A DNA stretch of 64,000 nucleotides from Sulfuriferula sp. (GTDB lineage Bacteria; Pseudomonadota; Gammaproteobacteria; Burkholderiales; Sulfuriferulaceae). Positions 30,742-40,677 of the stretch are shown in pieces; the stretch's first letter is position 1; every line of letters begins with the position of its first letter. The translations under genes were made by a program, and so were the position numbers. The notes under the pieces are model-generated. The model was not told where the DNA came from, did not search any database, and saw nothing but the letters and a program-made list of their open reading frames with translations. Location of the stretch: positions 62,001 through 126,000 of the forward strand of contig JABFSE010000008.1 of the NCBI GenBank assembly GCA_013140765.1. Direction: 5' to 3'.

Positions 30742-31467
30742 TTATTCGTCTATCACAGCAGAAGTATAAACCTCCTGCACATCATCCAGCGATTCGAGCG
30801 CATCCAGCAGTTTTTGCATTTTCACCGCATCATCACCCGTGAATTCAACCTCATTCTGCGGCTTCATGCTCACCTCGCCGAATTCCGCTTTGTAGCCAGC
30901 CGCTTCCAACGCCAGCTTGATATTATGCAACTCGTAAGGCGGCGTAATCACCTCGATACTGCCGTCTTCATGCGTCAACACATCGTCCGCCCCCGCCTCC
31001 AGCGCGGCTTCCATCAACGCATCTTCATCCACGCCTGGCGCAAACAACAACTGCCCACAATGCTGGAACTGAAAAGCCACACAGCCATCCGTCCCCATAT
31101 TGCCGCCAAATTTGCTGAACGCATGACGCACATCCGCCACCGTGCGCACCTTGTTATCGGTCAAGCAATCCACCATCACCGCCGCGCCGCCGATACCGTA
31201 GCCTTCGTAGCGTATTTCTTCGTAATTCACACCTTCCAAATCACCGCAACCACGCTTAATCGCACGCTCGACGTTATCTTTCGGCATATTATTGTCATAC
31301 GCCTTATCCATCGCCAAACGCAAACGCGGATTAGTCGAAGTATCCCCGCCACCCAACTTCGCCGCAACCGTGATTTCCTTAATCAAACGCGTAAAAATCT
31401 TGCCACGCTTCGCATCCGTCGCCGCTTTTTTATGCTTGATATTCGCCCACTTACTATGACCTGCCAT
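30742..31467 (-). CDS. yebC: YebC/PmpR family protein (TACO1-like)
   Basis: A 241-residue protein with the invariant start [20 protein letters not shown], then [16 protein letters not shown] and DNIERAIKRG-like [14 protein letters not shown]. Recent work places the family at the ribosome, where it eases translation of proline-rich stretches; older work describes a transcription regulator. Length and motifs are normal. It heads the minus-strand run yebC-ribE-ribBA. An AGAGGAT sequence precedes the ATG. Confidence 0.95.
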   Translation of the reverse strand: MAGHSKWANIKHKKAATDAKRGKIFTRLIKEITVAAKLGGGDTSTNPRLRLAMDKAYDNNMPKDNVERAIKRGCGDLEGVNYEEIRYEGYGIGGAAVMVDCLTDNKVRTVADVRHAFSKFGGNMGTDGCVAFQFQHCGQLLFAPGVDEDALMEAALEAGADDVLTHEDGSIEVITPPYELHNIKLALEAAGYKAEFGEVSMKPQNEVEFTGDDAVKMQKLLDALESLDDVQEVYTSAVIDE

Positions 31468-32034
31468 AACATCCTCTTTGGCTTACAGATGAAAAGCAGT
31501 GATTTTACCACTTTGCGACGGGTTACGATAACCCTAACCACCATCCTCGAAAAACATTACCGCTAGACGGCCATTGAGCTAATTGTAGTTAGTAACAATA
31601 TGGACAACTTCCTATGAAGCTTAACACAAAATACAGCAATGTTAGAACTGACCCCAAGAACACAGCAATGTTAGAACTAACCCCAAGAACACCAAGAACA
31701 TTATTAGAACTCGTATCATTCCCCTACATGCCCTGAAGCTGAAAGTATTAAACTACCTGATGTGATGGAGCAGGCTGAGTTGGGAGACATCGGCTAGACT
31801 TTAGGTCAGTCTCATTGAGATTAAACCTATGGGTCAGATAGGTGCCCCGACTCACTTCACGTTTATCACAAACCGAACGGTAACTTAGGTCAGCTTGGCA
31901 TCTGTCAGGTCAGAACCTGCATACGAGATACCGTCTTGAATAGCAAGCCACTTATTGGCGAAATCGGCATCAAACGACTTGCCAGCCACCTGAAGTTTCT
32001 GCATAGTCACACTTTTTTCAAACTCGCGCACATT
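31468..32034. other. Gene-poor interval between yebC and tex, with repeats and hairpins
   Basis: This 567-base stretch separates divergent genes. It holds the tandem repeat at 31633-31690, a TCTCATTGAGA palindrome near 31808-31822 and an AGGTCAGAACCT hairpin near 31907-31918. A minus-strand frame of 39 codons (32004-31885, [20 protein letters not shown]) has no ribosome site and no family that I recognise; it may be a fragment of a lost gene. The promoter of tex must lie near its right end. Confidence 0.5.
31633..31690 (+). repeat. 29-bp tandem repeat of the GTTAGAACTGACCCC family
   Basis: Two adjacent 29-base units (31633-31661 and 31662-31690) differ at one position (CTGACC versus CTAACC). 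Each begins ACAGCAATGTTAGAACT. They belong to the family found at 2894-2919, 7829-7891 and 9001-9068 but here are in direct rather than inverted orientation. A shorter third echo, ATTATTAGAACT, follows at about 31700. Confidence 0.8.
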
Positions 32035-34335
32035 ATGCTACCCGCTATAGAACAACGCCTTGCTCAAGAATTAAGTGTCCGCCCGCAACAAATTATTGCC
32101 GCTGTGAGTCTGCTGGATGAAGGCGCGACCGTGCCGTTTATTTCGCGTTACCGTAAGGAGGCGACGGGTGGGTTGGATGATACGCAAATGCGTTTGCTGG
32201 AGGAGCGATTAGCTTATTTGCGTGAACTTGAGCAACGTCGTGAGGCAATTATTAACAGCATTAGCGAGCAAGGTAAGCTCACGCCTGTCCTGCAACATGC
32301 GGTTGCGCACGCGGAAACTAAGCAAACATTAGAAGACTTGTATTTGCCCTACAAACAAAAACGCCGTACCAAGGCGCAGATTGCGCGTGAGGCGGGTTTA
32401 ACGCCGTTGGCGGACGCGCTGTTAAATGACCCTACGCTTAATCCTGACGACACTGCGCTGGCGTATATAGCCGCAGAAAAAGGCATTATTGACAGCAAAG
32501 CCGCACTAGAAGGCGCACGGCAGATATTGATGGAACGCTTTGCCGAGGATGCGAGCTTGCTGGCACGGCTACGTGCACTGGTGACGGATAACGGCATAAT
32601 GGTGTCCAGCGTCGTCAGCGATAAGGAAATCGAAGGCGCAAAATTCCGTGATTATTTTGATTACCGTGAGCCGCTCAAGGACATTCCGCCGCATCGGGCG
32701 TTGGCACTGTTTCGTGGGCGTAATGAGGGCATGTTGAGCATCGCCATCAAGCTCCCCGAGGAACTCAGCGATACGCCTGTACACCACCCCGCTATCGCGA
32801 TGATAGCGCAACAAGTCGGCATCCGTGCCGCTAACCGTGCGGCGGATAACTGGCTTAACGATAGCGTGCGCTGGACGTGGAAAATCAAGCTCGCGCTACA
32901 TCTGGAGCTGGAACTACTCGGCGAGCTACGCGAACGCGCTGAAGCGGAGGCGATTAAAGTATTTGCACGTAATCTGCATGATTTGCTACTCGCCGCCCCC
33001 GCTGGCTTACGCGCCACCATGGGGCTGGATCCTGGCATACGCACAGGGGTGAAAGTCGCAGTAGTTGATGCTACGGGTAAATTGCTGGACTACGCCACCG
33101 TTTACCCACACGCGCCGCGCAATGACTGGGACGGCGCATTGCACACCTTGGCGCAACTGGCGCAAAAGCATCAAATCGAGCTTATCAGCATAGGCAATGG
33201 CACAGCTTCGCGGGAAACGGAGCAACTGGCGGCAGACTTAATCGCCCGTTTACCTGCGTTAAATATGACCAAGGTGGTCGTCTCCGAAGCGGGCGCATCG
33301 GTGTATTCGGCTTCCGAATTCGCCGCGCGTGAGTTCCCGCAATTGGATGTCAGCATACGCGGTGCAGTGTCGATCGCACGACGCTTGCAAGACCCGCTGG
33401 CGGAGCTGGTCAAAATCGACCCCAAGGCAATAGGCGTAGGGCAATATCAGCATGATGTAAGCCAAAGCAAGCTAATGAAAAGTCTGGATGCGGTGGTGGA
33501 AGATTGCGTCAATGCCATAGGCGTGGACGTGAATAGCGCATCCGTGCCGCTATTGGCGCGGATTTCAGGCTTATCTACCAGCCTCGCGGAAAGCATAGTC
33601 AATTACCGCGATCAAAACGGCGTATTTGCTAACCGCATGGCACTCAAAAAAGTACCGCGTCTGGGCGATAAAACCTTTGAACTCGCCGCAGGTTTCCTAC
33701 GTGTGCGTGGCGACAATCCACTAGATGCGTCTGCCGTCCATCCTGAAGCCTACCCTGTCGCGGCGCGGATTTTGCAGGATTTAATGCAAAAACTGCAAGT
33801 GCCCAAAGCCGACGCGCTCATCGGCAAAGCGGGCGTATTCAATCAAATTGATGCCAGCCGCTATGTAGATGAACACTTTGGTGTGCCTACCATTAAAGAC
33901 ATTTTGCATGAGCTGGAAAAACCAGGTCGCGACCCCCGCCCTGCTTTCAAAACTGTCACTTTCAAAACGGGCGTTACCGAAATCAAAGACCTGAGCGTGG
34001 GCATGATATTGGAAGGTGTAGTCACCAATGTCACCAATTTTGGTGCATTTGTCGATATAGGCGTACATCAGGATGGGCTGGTTCACATCTCTGCTCTCGC
34101 GGATAAATTCGTCAAAGACCCGCACAGCGTTGTCAAAGCAGGCGACATCGTGAAAGTCAAAGTGCAGGAAATTGACGCGCAACGTAAACGCATTGCACTC
34201 ACCATGCGCTTGGCTGATGCGGTGGCTATCAACACGCCCGCACCCGCCAAAACCAACAGACCTGTACCCCGCCCAACAACGCAACCACAAGGCGCAATGG
34301 CAAATGCTTTAGCTGGGCTGTTGCTTAAAAAATAG
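32035..34335 (+). CDS. tex: RNA-binding transcriptional accessory protein Tex
   Basis: A 766-residue Tex protein. In order: helical N-terminal domain ([19 protein letters not shown] near residue 30), a YqgF-like RNase H fold ([17 protein letters not shown] near 329), helix-hairpin-helix region ([13 protein letters not shown], then [16 protein letters not shown]), and a C-terminal S1 domain ([20 protein letters not shown] near 655). Tex binds RNA and is linked to transcription and virulence-gene control. I start at the ATG at 32035, which gives [13 protein letters not shown], the normal N-terminus; an in-frame upstream ATG-less extension to 31936 has no family match. Confidence 0.94.
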   Translation: MLPAIEQRLAQELSVRPQQIIAAVSLLDEGATVPFISRYRKEATGGLDDTQMRLLEERLAYLRELEQRREAIINSISEQGKLTPVLQHAVAHAETKQTLEDLYLPYKQKRRTKAQIAREAGLTPLADALLNDPTLNPDDTALAYIAAEKGIIDSKAALEGARQILMERFAEDASLLARLRALVTDNGIMVSSVVSDKEIEGAKFRDYFDYREPLKDIPPHRALALFRGRNEGMLSIAIKLPEELSDTPVHHPAIAMIAQQVGIRAANRAADNWLNDSVRWTWKIKLALHLELELLGELRERAEAEAIKVFARNLHDLLLAAPAGLRATMGLDPGIRTGVKVAVVDATGKLLDYATVYPHAPRNDWDGALHTLAQLAQKHQIELISIGNGTASRETEQLAADLIARLPALNMTKVVVSEAGASVYSASEFAAREFPQLDVSIRGAVSIARRLQDPLAELVKIDPKAIGVGQYQHDVSQSKLMKSLDAVVEDCVNAIGVDVNSASVPLLARISGLSTSLAESIVNYRDQNGVFANRMALKKVPRLGDKTFELAAGFLRVRGDNPLDASAVHPEAYPVAARILQDLMQKLQVPKADALIGKAGVFNQIDASRYVDEHFGVPTIKDILHELEKPGRDPRPAFKTVTFKTGVTEIKDLSVGMILEGVVTNVTNFGAFVDIGVHQDGLVHISALADKFVKDPHSVVKAGDIVKVKVQEIDAQRKRIALTMRLADAVAINTPAPAKTNRPVPRPTTQPQGAMANALAGLLLKK

Positions 34336-34336
34336 C

Positions 34337-34948
34337 TCAATAAGCCACAATCACGGGGTCTAAACTACGCCAGAGATACCACGTTGCCACGCTACGCCAA
34401 GGTTGCCAACGTTGGGCATGTTGTTTTAACTTGGCTTTAGTATGCGGCAAAGTATCGGGATAATGTAGCGCAATCGCCCGTTGCAAGCCGATATCGTCTA
34501 GTGGTAAAACATCTGGGCGCAGTAAATTAAACATCAAAAACATCTCAGCACTCCACTGCCCTATACCGCGTATTTGCGTTAAGTCGCTGATAATTTCAGC
34601 GTCACTCATCGTATTCCACCCACTGGGCACGACCAAGCCTGCGACGAAATGCCGCGCTAAATCATGCAAGTATTCAACTTTGCGCTGTGAATATCCGCAT
34701 GAGCGCATATCAGCAACTGAACAAGCGGCAATCTCGGCTGGCGTGATGTCGGTCAGTGCAGACAGCCGCGCCCACACGCTATCTGCCGCTTTAACCGAAA
34801 TTTGCTGCCCTGTGATGGCTCGTGCCAATGTCACAAAAGCATCCCCGCGATTTTGCATTTTCCCCACTGGATAACGCGCAATCAAGCCAGCCATGACAGT
34901 ATCTGATTGGCTTAATTCAGCGCAGGCGATGTGCCAGTAATCGCTCAT
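34337..34948 (-). CDS. DNA-3-methyladenine glycosylase, AlkA type
   Basis: A 203-residue HhH-GPD base-excision glycosylase. The helix-hairpin-helix is LTQIRGIGQWSAEMFLMF, and the catalytic Asp lies in LPLDDIGLQRAI after RPDV. An ARAITGQQISVKAA segment near residue 42 is typical of the AlkA/Mag group. It removes alkylated bases. It follows the second yceI gene with no gap and converges on tex with one base between stops. Confidence 0.9.
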   Translation of the reverse strand: MSDYWHIACAELSQSDTVMAGLIARYPVGKMQNRGDAFVTLARAITGQQISVKAADSVWARLSALTDITPAEIAACSVADMRSCGYSQRKVEYLHDLARHFVAGLVVPSGWNTMSDAEIISDLTQIRGIGQWSAEMFLMFNLLRPDVLPLDDIGLQRAIALHYPDTLPHTKAKLKQHAQRWQPWRSVATWYLWRSLDPVIVAY

Positions 34949-35515
34949 TTAAGGTTGCATGGCTTCGACGGGGATAGTCAACGTCACATCATCACCGACA
35001 AACGGTGTGTATTTTGCCATATTAAAATCGCTACGTTTCACAACTGCCGTTGCATTCGCGCCGCAAGCAGCTTTTTTCGTCATCGGGTGCGGCATACAGA
35101 GCATAGAAGTTACCGTCAGCGTCACGGGTTTGGTGATGCCTTTAATGGTCAGGTCGCCATCCACAGCGGTGAGCTTATCGCCGTCAAATTTCAATTTACT
35201 GGATTTGAAAGTAATGCTGGGGTATTGCGCTGTATCAAAAAAATCCGCGCCTTGGATATGCTCATTAAATAACGCCGACCCTGTATCGACTGATTTCGCA
35301 TCGATGGTGACATCCACCGCCCCCGTTTTTGTAGCGCGATCTAACGTAATTGTGCCTTTTACCGTATCAAAACGGCTCATCTGGATGGAGTAACCAAAAT
35401 GGCTATAACTAAACACAGGCTTGGTATGATTCACGTCTATGTTATATGTTTCAGGTGCGGCATATACACTGGCTGAAAGACTAAGTGCGACGATTAAAAC
35501 GGATAATTTTTGCAT
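34949..35515 (-). CDS. yceI: YceI-family periplasmic lipid-binding protein
   Basis: A 188-residue protein with a signal peptide (cleavage after VYA) and the YceI lipocalin-like barrel: YNIDVNHTKPVFSYSHFGYS, DTVKGTITLD, FFDTAQYPSITFKSSKL and GDLTIKGITKPVTL. YceI proteins bind isoprenoid lipids such as ubiquinone in the periplasm. Two cysteines (MLCMPHPM, AACGAN) may pair. It is the third gene of a cytochrome b561-yceI-yceI run. Confidence 0.92.
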   Translation of the reverse strand: MQKLSVLIVALSLSASVYAAPETYNIDVNHTKPVFSYSHFGYSIQMSRFDTVKGTITLDRATKTGAVDVTIDAKSVDTGSALFNEHIQGADFFDTAQYPSITFKSSKLKFDGDKLTAVDGDLTIKGITKPVTLTVTSMLCMPHPMTKKAACGANATAVVKRSDFNMAKYTPFVGDDVTLTIPVEAMQP

Positions 35516-35524
35516 AACAAACTC

Positions 35525-36073
35525 CTAATTGAGCATCATAAAATGAAACCTCACCTGAACTTCATCCGCCACCACAGACGTATCCGCCCAAGCCCCCTCG
35601 CCTATCCCAAATGCGGCGCGTGAGATAGGGATACTGCCGTCTAACAACAAACTCGCTCCTGTCGATATGGCCGTAAATGGCACAACGACATCACGCACCC
35701 TGCCTTTAATTGTCAACTTACCTGCCGCTAGATAGCGATTGCCAGCCACCGCTTTAACACTGCTGGCAACAAAAGTAGCATTTGGATACGCCAGTACGTT
35801 AAACCAAGCCTTGCCTTTCACTTCGTCATTAGCCTCAGCACTACCTGCGTCTATACTGTTAAGCATCACCGTGATTTGCGCCTTAGCCGTTGCTAGATTT
35901 GCCGTATCCAAACTAATCTGACTACTAAACTGCGCAAAGTTCCCTGTCACCGCTACGCCCATTTGCTTGGACACAAAGCTGATATTGCTTTTAGCAGCGT
36001 TAATCACGCTAAAGTTCGCCGCCGACACTGATACCGAGGCAATGAGCAATAGCCATCCCAAAATCAGCTTCAT
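35525..36073 (-). CDS. yceI: YceI-family periplasmic protein, second copy
   Basis: A 182-residue protein with a signal peptide (cleavage after VSA) and a more divergent YceI domain: FSVINAAKSNISFVSKQMGV, KAWFNVLAYPNATFVASSVK and AGKLTIKGRVRDVVVPF. It begins 4 bases inside the cytochrome b561 gene. The pair of YceI proteins with cytochrome b561 suggests quinone transport or redox chemistry in the envelope; this coupling is seen in many proteobacteria, but the substrate is not known here. Confidence 0.9.
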   Translation of the reverse strand: MKLILGWLLLIASVSVSAANFSVINAAKSNISFVSKQMGVAVTGNFAQFSSQISLDTANLATAKAQITVMLNSIDAGSAEANDEVKGKAWFNVLAYPNATFVASSVKAVAGNRYLAAGKLTIKGRVRDVVVPFTAISTGASLLLDGSIPISRAAFGIGEGAWADTSVVADEVQVRFHFMMLN

Positions 36074-36615
36074 TTACGCACTCCCAAACAAGGTAACATA
36101 CGCCGCAACGTATCATCCTTCAACATAAAATGATGTTGCAATGCCGCACCGACGTGAATAATCAGCAAACTTAACAAACCGTAATTCAACCACTCATGAA
36201 CAGATTTAAGTGTTGCACCCAGCGGCTTATTGATACTGATTAAATCAGGGACAGGCAACACGCCGAACAGCACCACCTGAAACCCCAAAGCCGAGCTCAT
36301 CAACCAACCCGATAACGGCACTGCCAGCATCAACCCATACAACGCAACATGCACACTATGCGCGGCGACTACCTGCCAACGTGGCAACCCCGCCACCAGC
36401 GCAGGCGGACGATGCGTCAGCCGCCACAACACGCGTGCAATCAGCAACATCAGAACCACCATGCCTATCCATTTATGATAAGCATAAAGTTGCAACTTAT
36501 ACGGCGATAACGGCAAATCGCTCATATACAAACCCAATGGCCAAGTCAGCACTATCATCAGTGCCATTAGCCAATGTAAACCGATAGCGGGGTAGGTATA
36601 ACGATTATTCATCAC
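36070..36615 (-). CDS. cybB: Cytochrome b561
   Basis: A 181-residue membrane protein with four helices and histidines placed for two hemes: YPAIGLHWLMALMIVLTWPL, YHKWIGMVVLMLLIARVLWR, HSVHVALYGLMLAVPLSGWL and LLSLLIIHVGAALQHH. It oxidises ubiquinol or serves a related electron transfer in the inner membrane. It is first in the operon with two YceI proteins and overlaps the next start by 4 bases. The 100 bases upstream form a divergent promoter region with the deaminase gene. Confidence 0.92.
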   Translation of the reverse strand: MMNNRYTYPAIGLHWLMALMIVLTWPLGLYMSDLPLSPYKLQLYAYHKWIGMVVLMLLIARVLWRLTHRPPALVAGLPRWQVVAAHSVHVALYGLMLAVPLSGWLMSSALGFQVVLFGVLPVPDLISINKPLGATLKSVHEWLNYGLLSLLIIHVGAALQHHFMLKDDTLRRMLPCLGVRK

Positions 36616-36718
36616 GCAACATCCTATTTAATCAACGTAACGCCTATCATACCCGCGCTTGCCGCCAGCATCCATGTCCATTATCATGAAGCACATACTA
36701 CCTAACGACCGTCACACC

Positions 36719-38041
36719 ATGCACACAAGCACTGCCATAGACACGCTCATTAGCGCACGCTGGATTATCCCCATAGAACCTGCCAACACCGTATTGCACG
36801 ACCACAGCATTGCTATTGACGGTGGGCGTATTGTGGCTATTTTGCCGACCACGGAGGCACGACAGCAATTTGTTGCCGACCATTACCATCAGTTAACCGA
36901 TCACGTATTGATGCCAGGCTTAGTCAATCTGCACAACCATGCCGCGATGACTTTACTGCGCGGCTACGCTGACGATTTAGCTTTAATGACATGGCTAAAA
37001 GGGCATATCTGGCCTGCCGAATCACGCCATGTTTCCAGCGAATTTGTCCGTGACGGCGCACGGCTGGCTTGTGCAGAAATGCTCAAAGGCGGCACGACCT
37101 GCTTTAACGATATGTATTTTTTCCCCGAAGCGGTAGCAGAAGTCGTTGTAGAAACAGGCATACGCGGCGTGATGGGGATGGTCGTCATAGAATTCCCCAC
37201 CGCTTACGCCAGCGACCCCGATGATTACCTCAGCAAGGGTTGCGCCATGCGTGATCGCTGGCAACAAGAGCCGCTACTCAGCTTCACCCTCGCCCCGCAC
37301 GCGCCTTATACCATCAGCAACATGACGTTTGAAAAAATCAACGTTCTCGCTAATCAGCTTGATGTGCCCATACACATACATTTGCACGAAACAGCCGACG
37401 AAATCACGCAAAGTCTAGCGCAATACCAACAGCGTCCATTAGCCCGTTTACACGAACTAGGCTTACTCAGCCCCAACCTCATTGCCGTTCACGCCGTGCA
37501 TTTTAACGCGGATGAAATCGCACTGCTTGCCAAACACGGTAGCCATATCGCCCATTGCCCAGCCTCCAACCTCAAGCTCGCCAGCGGGTTTGCGCCCATT
37601 GCACAGATGCTAGATAACGGGCTGAATGTCGGTATCGGCACAGACGGCGCGGCGAGTAACAATAAGCTGGATATGTTTAGCGAAATGCGCCTGACCGCAT
37701 TATTAGCCAAAGGCGTTGCCAACGATGCCGCCGCCCTACCCGCCCATACTGCGCTCACCATGGCAACATTGAACGGCGCACGGGCATTGAGCTTAGATGA
37801 TAAAATCGGCTCGCTGGTCACTGGCAAACAAGCTGATTTAATCGCTGTCGATTTAGCCCAAATTAACACCCTACCCACCTTTGACCCCGCGTCAGCACTG
37901 GTTTATAGTGCAGGGCGCGAGCAAGTTAGCCATGTTTGGGTCAACGGCAGATTGCTGGTTGATAATCATCAATTAACCCAACTCGACGAACGCGCCCTCA
38001 AAATGAATGCCAAAATCTGGCAAAACCGCATTACCGCTTAA
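36719..38041 (+). CDS. mtaD: 5'-methylthioadenosine/S-adenosylhomocysteine deaminase
   Basis: A 440-residue amidohydrolase of the TrzA/MtaD group. The metal site is complete: LVNLHNHAAMTLLRGYADDL with HxH, HIHLHETADE, AVHAVHF and GIGTDGAASNNKLDMF with the catalytic Asp. Such enzymes deaminate MTA and SAH to the inosine forms, part of methionine salvage. I chose the ATG at 36719 (MHTSTAIDTLISARW) because upstream residues show no family similarity. A DedA gene follows after 8 bases. Confidence 0.88.
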   Translation: MHTSTAIDTLISARWIIPIEPANTVLHDHSIAIDGGRIVAILPTTEARQQFVADHYHQLTDHVLMPGLVNLHNHAAMTLLRGYADDLALMTWLKGHIWPAESRHVSSEFVRDGARLACAEMLKGGTTCFNDMYFFPEAVAEVVVETGIRGVMGMVVIEFPTAYASDPDDYLSKGCAMRDRWQQEPLLSFTLAPHAPYTISNMTFEKINVLANQLDVPIHIHLHETADEITQSLAQYQQRPLARLHELGLLSPNLIAVHAVHFNADEIALLAKHGSHIAHCPASNLKLASGFAPIAQMLDNGLNVGIGTDGAASNNKLDMFSEMRLTALLAKGVANDAAALPAHTALTMATLNGARALSLDDKIGSLVTGKQADLIAVDLAQINTLPTFDPASALVYSAGREQVSHVWVNGRLLVDNHQLTQLDERALKMNAKIWQNRITA

Positions 38042-38049
38042 GGAATAAC

Positions 38050-38661
38050 ATGCTACACGAATTGATTAACTGGCTACTCGCCACCGTCCATGATTGGGGT
38101 TACGCGGGTATTTTCATCCTCATGGCACTAGAATCCACCGTCTTGCCCATACCGTCAGAGCTGGTCGTTATTCCCGCTGGCTACTTAGCTTTTCAAGGCA
38201 AAATGAATCTCGCCTTGGTCATACTTGCCGCCACTTTTGGCAGTCTCGCAGGCGCATCGCTAAACTATGTATTCGCGCTATGGGTAGGCCGTCCATTTTT
38301 AGAACGCTGGGGGAAATATTTTTTTGTACGCCCGCCGCTATTGCATAAAACCGATGCGTTTTTTGCCAAGCACGGCAAAATCTCCACCTTTACAGGGCGT
38401 TTAATCCCAGGCATACGGCATTTAATCTCACTACCCGCAGGACTCACGCGCATGAACCGCACCGCATTTGCCCTCTATACACTGCTCGGCGCGGGAATAT
38501 GGTCAAGCACATTGGCGCTGATAGGCTATTTTATCGGTGATAATCTAGCTTTAATTAACGAATATTTACATATTTTAATCTTGACACTGCTAGGCTTAGT
38601 CGCCACAGCCATATTATTATATGTACTCTGGCAACGACGCATCGCACGCACAAACGGTTAA
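38050..38661 (+). CDS. DedA-family inner membrane protein
   Basis: A 203-residue membrane protein of the DedA/VTT family: ALESTVLPIPSELVVIPAGY with the membrane-embedded Glu, then FTGRLIPGIRHLISLPAGLT, the conserved Arg-containing motif. DedA proteins flip phospholipids or undecaprenyl phosphate across the membrane. It starts 8 bases after mtaD with AAGGAATA upstream. Confidence 0.9.
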   Translation: MLHELINWLLATVHDWGYAGIFILMALESTVLPIPSELVVIPAGYLAFQGKMNLALVILAATFGSLAGASLNYVFALWVGRPFLERWGKYFFVRPPLLHKTDAFFAKHGKISTFTGRLIPGIRHLISLPAGLTRMNRTAFALYTLLGAGIWSSTLALIGYFIGDNLALINEYLHILILTLLGLVATAILLYVLWQRRIARTNG

Positions 38662-38718
38662 TACAAGCACCACTGAATTTATTCACAACTATCTACACTC
38701 GGTCGTTACGGAGCATCC

Positions 38719-40677
38719 ATGTCACATATCGAATCTGTTTTACACGAAAACCGTGTTTTCCCACCTGGTAGCGCGTTTGTCGCGCAGGCAAATGTATCAG
38801 GGCTGGCGGCGTACCAGGAATTATGTGCTCAAGCCGCAACAGACTACGAGGGTTATTGGGCAGATTTAGCACGGCAACACATTTCATGGGAAACGCCGTT
38901 TACGCGCATATTGGATGAAACTAACGCGCCGTTTTATCGCTGGTTTGACGATGGTTATCTCAATGTGTCCTATAACTGCATAGACCGTCATTTAGCCACT
39001 CAAGCCGACAAAACTGCGCTGATTTTTGAAGCCGATGACGGTGCAGTCACGCATATCACTTATCAACAACTACACGACCGTGTTTGTGCATTTGCCAACG
39101 CACTCATTGCGCAAGGTGTAGTCAAAGGCGACCGCGTTGTCATTTACATGCCGATGAGTGCAGAAGCCGTCATTGCCATGCAAGCCTGTGCGCGTATCGG
39201 CGCGATACACTCGGTGGTATTTGGGGGCTTTTCTGCCAAATCATTGCATGAACGTATCGTCGATGCGCAAGCCAAACTGGTCATTACGGCTGACGGTGGG
39301 CTACGTGGCGGGCGCACTATTGCGCTTAAAGCCGCTGTTGACGACGCACTGGCACTCGGCGGTACACAGTGCGTGCATCGCGTCATTGTTTACCAGCGCA
39401 CAGGGCAAGCAATCGCTTGGCATGAAGCACGTGATTTATGGTGGCACGACAGCGTTGCAGGCATGGCGAATACCTGTGAGCCTGCCCGCATGAATGCAGA
39501 AGACCCGCTGTTTATTCTCTACACATCAGGCTCTACAGGTACACCCAAAGGCGTACAACACAGTAGCGCGGGCTATTTACTCGGCGCAATGACTACCATG
39601 CACAGGGTATTTGATGCCAAACCTGACACCGACGTATTCTGGTGTACCGCTGATGTAGGCTGGATTACAGGACATACTTACGTTGCTTACGGGCCATTAG
39701 CAATGGGGATGACGCAAGTGATATTTGAGGGCATTCCCACTTATCCCGATGCGGGACGGTTTTGGAAAATGATACAAGATCATCGCGTCACCACTTTTTA
39801 CACCGCACCGACGGCGATACGTTCGCTGATTAAACTAGGCGGGCATTTACCTGCGCGATATGACTTATCCAGCCTGCGTTTATTAGGCTCGGTAGGTGAG
39901 CCGATTAACCCTGAGGCGTGGATGTGGTATCACCAAGTGGTTGGGCAATCACGTTGTCCTATCGTTGATACTTGGTGGCAAACCGAAACAGGTAGCCACG
40001 TGATTGCGCCGCTACCAGGTGCGATTACCACTAAGCCAGGCTCATGCACACTGCCGTTGCCTGGTATTATGACCGACATTGTGAACGAAACAGGCGAGTC
40101 ATTAGCGTTTGGTCAAGGTGGCAATTTAGTCATTACCCGCCCTTTTCCCTCATTACTACGGACGCTGTGGAATAATCCTGAACGCTATGTGAAATCGTAT
40201 TTCCCTGAAGATTTAGGCGGCAAAATTTATTTAGCAGGCGACTCGGCACAACGCGATAACGACGGCTACTATTGGATTATGGGGCGTATAGACGATGTAC
40301 TTAATGTATCGGGGCATCGCTTAGGTACAATGGAAATCGAATCCGCTTTGGTCGCACATCCACTGGTTGCTGAAGCCGCTATTGTCGGTCGTCCGCATGA
40401 CATCAAAGGTGAAGCCATTGTTGCGTTTGTCGTACTAAAAAGTGAACGCCCTCAAGGCGACGCAGCCAAAGCCATTTCCGACACACTACGGAGCTGGGTT
40501 GCGCAAGAAATCGGTGCCATTGCCAAGCCTGACGAAATCCGTTTTGGCGACAACTTGCCTAAAACCCGCTCAGGCAAAATCATGCGTCGCTTATTGCGCA
40601 CACTCGCCAAAGGCGAAACCATCACACAGGACATATCCACTTTGGAAAACCCCGCTATCCTAGAACAGCTTAAATGA
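38719..40677 (+). CDS. acs: Acetyl-CoA synthetase (AMP-forming)
   Basis: A 652-residue ANL-superfamily ligase of normal Acs length. P-loop [20 protein letters not shown] near residue 272, WWQTETGSH near 418, the hinge [20 protein letters not shown] and the C-terminal catalytic Lys in [13 protein letters not shown], the residue regulated by acetylation in other bacteria. It converts acetate, ATP and CoA to acetyl-CoA. GGAG lies about 8 bases before the ATG. Propionyl-CoA synthetase is the main alternative, but the motif WWQTETG and the length fit Acs better. Its stop overlaps the yhdP start (ATGA). Confidence 0.92.
   Translation: MSHIESVLHENRVFPPGSAFVAQANVSGLAAYQELCAQAATDYEGYWADLARQHISWETPFTRILDETNAPFYRWFDDGYLNVSYNCIDRHLATQADKTALIFEADDGAVTHITYQQLHDRVCAFANALIAQGVVKGDRVVIYMPMSAEAVIAMQACARIGAIHSVVFGGFSAKSLHERIVDAQAKLVITADGGLRGGRTIALKAAVDDALALGGTQCVHRVIVYQRTGQAIAWHEARDLWWHDSVAGMANTCEPARMNAEDPLFILYTSGSTGTPKGVQHSSAGYLLGAMTTMHRVFDAKPDTDVFWCTADVGWITGHTYVAYGPLAMGMTQVIFEGIPTYPDAGRFWKMIQDHRVTTFYTAPTAIRSLIKLGGHLPARYDLSSLRLLGSVGEPINPEAWMWYHQVVGQSRCPIVDTWWQTETGSHVIAPLPGAITTKPGSCTLPLPGIMTDIVNETGESLAFGQGGNLVITRPFPSLLRTLWNNPERYVKSYFPEDLGGKIYLAGDSAQRDNDGYYWIMGRIDDVLNVSGHRLGTMEIESALVAHPLVAEAAIVGRPHDIKGEAIVAFVVLKSERPQGDAAKAISDTLRSWVAQEIGAIAKPDEIRFGDNLPKTRSGKIMRRLLRTLAKGETITQDISTLENPAILEQLK

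Noticed and set aside
30728-30745. FMN riboswitch before the riboflavin genes
   Set aside because: Only 9 bases separate yebC and ribE, so no riboswitch can fit.
30712-31566. Long plus-strand frame of 284 codons over yebC and ribE
   Set aside because: It is the antisense of the well-supported yebC gene; composition is His/Arg-rich with no family match.
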